DNA of 5,096 bases from Dehalococcoidia bacterium (lineage in GTDB: Bacteria; Chloroflexota; Dehalococcoidia; JAUSJJ01), in NCBI GenBank assembly GCA_030647705.1, contig JAUSJJ010000246.1, positions 1 through 5,096 on the forward strand, given 5' to 3'. The notes beneath the pieces were generated by a model. The model saw nothing but the letters and a program-made list of their open reading frames with translations, was not told the DNA's origin and did no database searches. A program made the position numbers and the translations under genes. Positions within the stretch are counted from its first letter, which is position 1. Each line of letters opens with the position of its first letter. Of the stretch, positions 4,707 to 5,096 are shown piece after piece.

Positions 4707-4783
4707 GGGCGGTTGGCTCAGTTGGTTAGAGCGCCTGCTTCACACGCAGGAGGTCAGAGGTTCGAACCCTCTACTGCCCACCA
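4707..4783 (+). tRNA. tRNA-Val (anticodon CAC), CCA encoded
   Basis: All four arms fold. The acceptor GGGCGGT (4707-4713) pairs with ACTGCCC (4773-4779) with one G-U pair. The D-stem is GCTC/GAGC (4716-4719 and 4729-4732) with GG in the loop. The anticodon stem CCTGC/GCAGG (4734-4738, 4746-4750) encloses TTCACAC, so the anticodon is CAC at 4741-4743, reading GUG valine codons. The variable region is AGGTC. The T-stem AGAGG/CCTCT (4756-4760, 4768-4772) carries loop TTCGAAC. A discriminator A (4780) and a genome-encoded CCA (4781-4783) complete it. Its last 13 bases are also the end of the opposing recombinase gene, and the 3' half is the probable attachment site of a mobile element. Confidence 0.96.
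4756..4783. other. Probable attachment-site core of a mobile element in the tRNA-Val 3' end
   Basis: The T-arm, acceptor 3' strand and CCA are the part of tRNA genes most often used by integrating elements, and here a recombinase gene pointing at the tRNA ends inside it. The intact tRNA shows that integration kept the gene functional, as when the element brings an identical 3' end. The second copy, needed to prove the core and its limits, is not within the window; it should lie at the far end of the element, to the right. Confidence 0.5.
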
Positions 4784-5096
4784 TAACGTTCAATAGCAAG
4801 AACCGGTTCCATCGCATCCTGGTTCGAAGTTGGCATTATGTAGATGAGCTTCGCCTCGTCCCGGATAACACTGATTTCCCTGATGAAACTCCTGACGAAC
4901 GCCTTCGTCTCTGGCAGCGTGCCCCGTTCCAGAATGGCGCGCAGGTCTACAACGCACTCGGCGATTTCCCCCTGTGTGGGCACCTGCGCAGATCGTTCCG
5001 CGACAAGGGTGTCCAGTTCCTCTTTCCGCGCCTGCAGCTTGTCCAGTTGTTCCCTGAGCTGCCGTATCCTCGGCCCAACGTCATCGGGGACAACTC
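4771..5096 (-). CDS. Large serine recombinase (site-specific integrase), C-terminal part
   Basis: The frame is open from the right window edge; 107 residues plus TAG are present and the gene begins beyond the window. The first part is a charged coiled coil (RIRQLREQLDKLQARKEELD), the segment that follows the zinc-ribbon region in large serine recombinases. After it come a helix with ECVVDLRAILERG, then LPETKAFVRSFIREISV and a terminal strand EAKLIYIMPTS, the usual ending of resolvase-type integrases. The catalytic serine domain (PF00239) and recombinase domain (PF07508) would lie to the right and cannot be checked. A GTG at 4983 that could open a 70-residue frame is internal and not a real start. 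The final codons, Gly-Gly-Gln and the TAG, lie within the 3' end of the tRNA-Val gene on the opposite strand, so the two genes converge and overlap by 13 bp. The protein would integrate and excise the element to the right. Confidence 0.82.
   Translation of the reverse strand, partial: VVPDDVGPRIRQLREQLDKLQARKEELDTLVAERSAQVPTQGEIAECVVDLRAILERGTLPETKAFVRSFIREISVIRDEAKLIYIMPTSNQDAMEPVLAIERYGGQ

Noticed and set aside
4771..4983. A separate 70-residue small gene starting at GTG 4983
   Set aside because: The frame stays open to the right edge with coiled-coil sequence typical of serine recombinases, so this GTG is an internal valine codon.
1..5096. CRISPR array, defence island or retron-like system
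   Set aside because: No regularly spaced direct repeats, no cas, reverse transcriptase, toxin-antitoxin or restriction genes are visible. Any such cargo would be in the mobile element beyond the right edge.

Overview
The window looks like a GC-rich bacterial chromosome segment, probably from an uncultured Chloroflexota member of the Dehalococcoidia or SAR202 kind. That placement is inferred from GTG starts, the gene mix, the hairpin-forming intergenic repeats and the large serine recombinase; no marker gene proves it.

Layout, left to right. (1) Positions 1-337, minus strand: N-terminal 112 residues of an OpuAC/OsmF-type osmolyte-binding lipoprotein, with a good SD and a clear minus-strand promoter at 406-435. 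(2) Positions 338-825: intergenic, holding that promoter, a possible plus-strand promoter, a twice-repeated TTGACA-containing motif, and a decayed C-terminus of a TRAP large permease (DctM) interrupted by a TAG codon. (3) 826-1335: a SnoaL/NTF2-like protein with a short N-terminal coiled coil. (4) 1336-1810: non-coding, with a cluster of nested hairpins (1432-1574), a 20-codon SD-preceded small ORF, a 15-bp dyad and an extended -10 promoter. (5) 1811-2527: an uncharacterised seven-helix membrane protein. (6) 2677-3966: a stand-alone ATP-grasp ligase of unknown substrate with an unusual nucleotide-loop sequence. (7) 4145-4570: the ribosome-rescue peptidyl-tRNA hydrolase ArfB. (8) 4707-4783: tRNA-Val(CAC) under a near-consensus promoter. 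(9) 4771-5096, minus strand: the C-terminal end of a large serine recombinase whose last codons and stop lie inside the 3' end of the tRNA gene.

The genes from 1 to about 4700 do not form one pathway. They read as small independent transcription units (transport, a small NTF2-fold protein, a membrane protein, a ligase, translation rescue) separated by repeat-bearing spacers. The ligase and ArfB share an upstream layout (TTGnnn, 17-18 bp, TAAGnT, 6 bp, ATG) that predicts leaderless mRNAs. The right edge is different: a tRNA gene abutted and overlapped by a convergent serine recombinase is the left boundary of an integrated mobile element whose body lies beyond the window. That junction is the most interesting item here. 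No complete new system can be demonstrated within these 5.1 kb.
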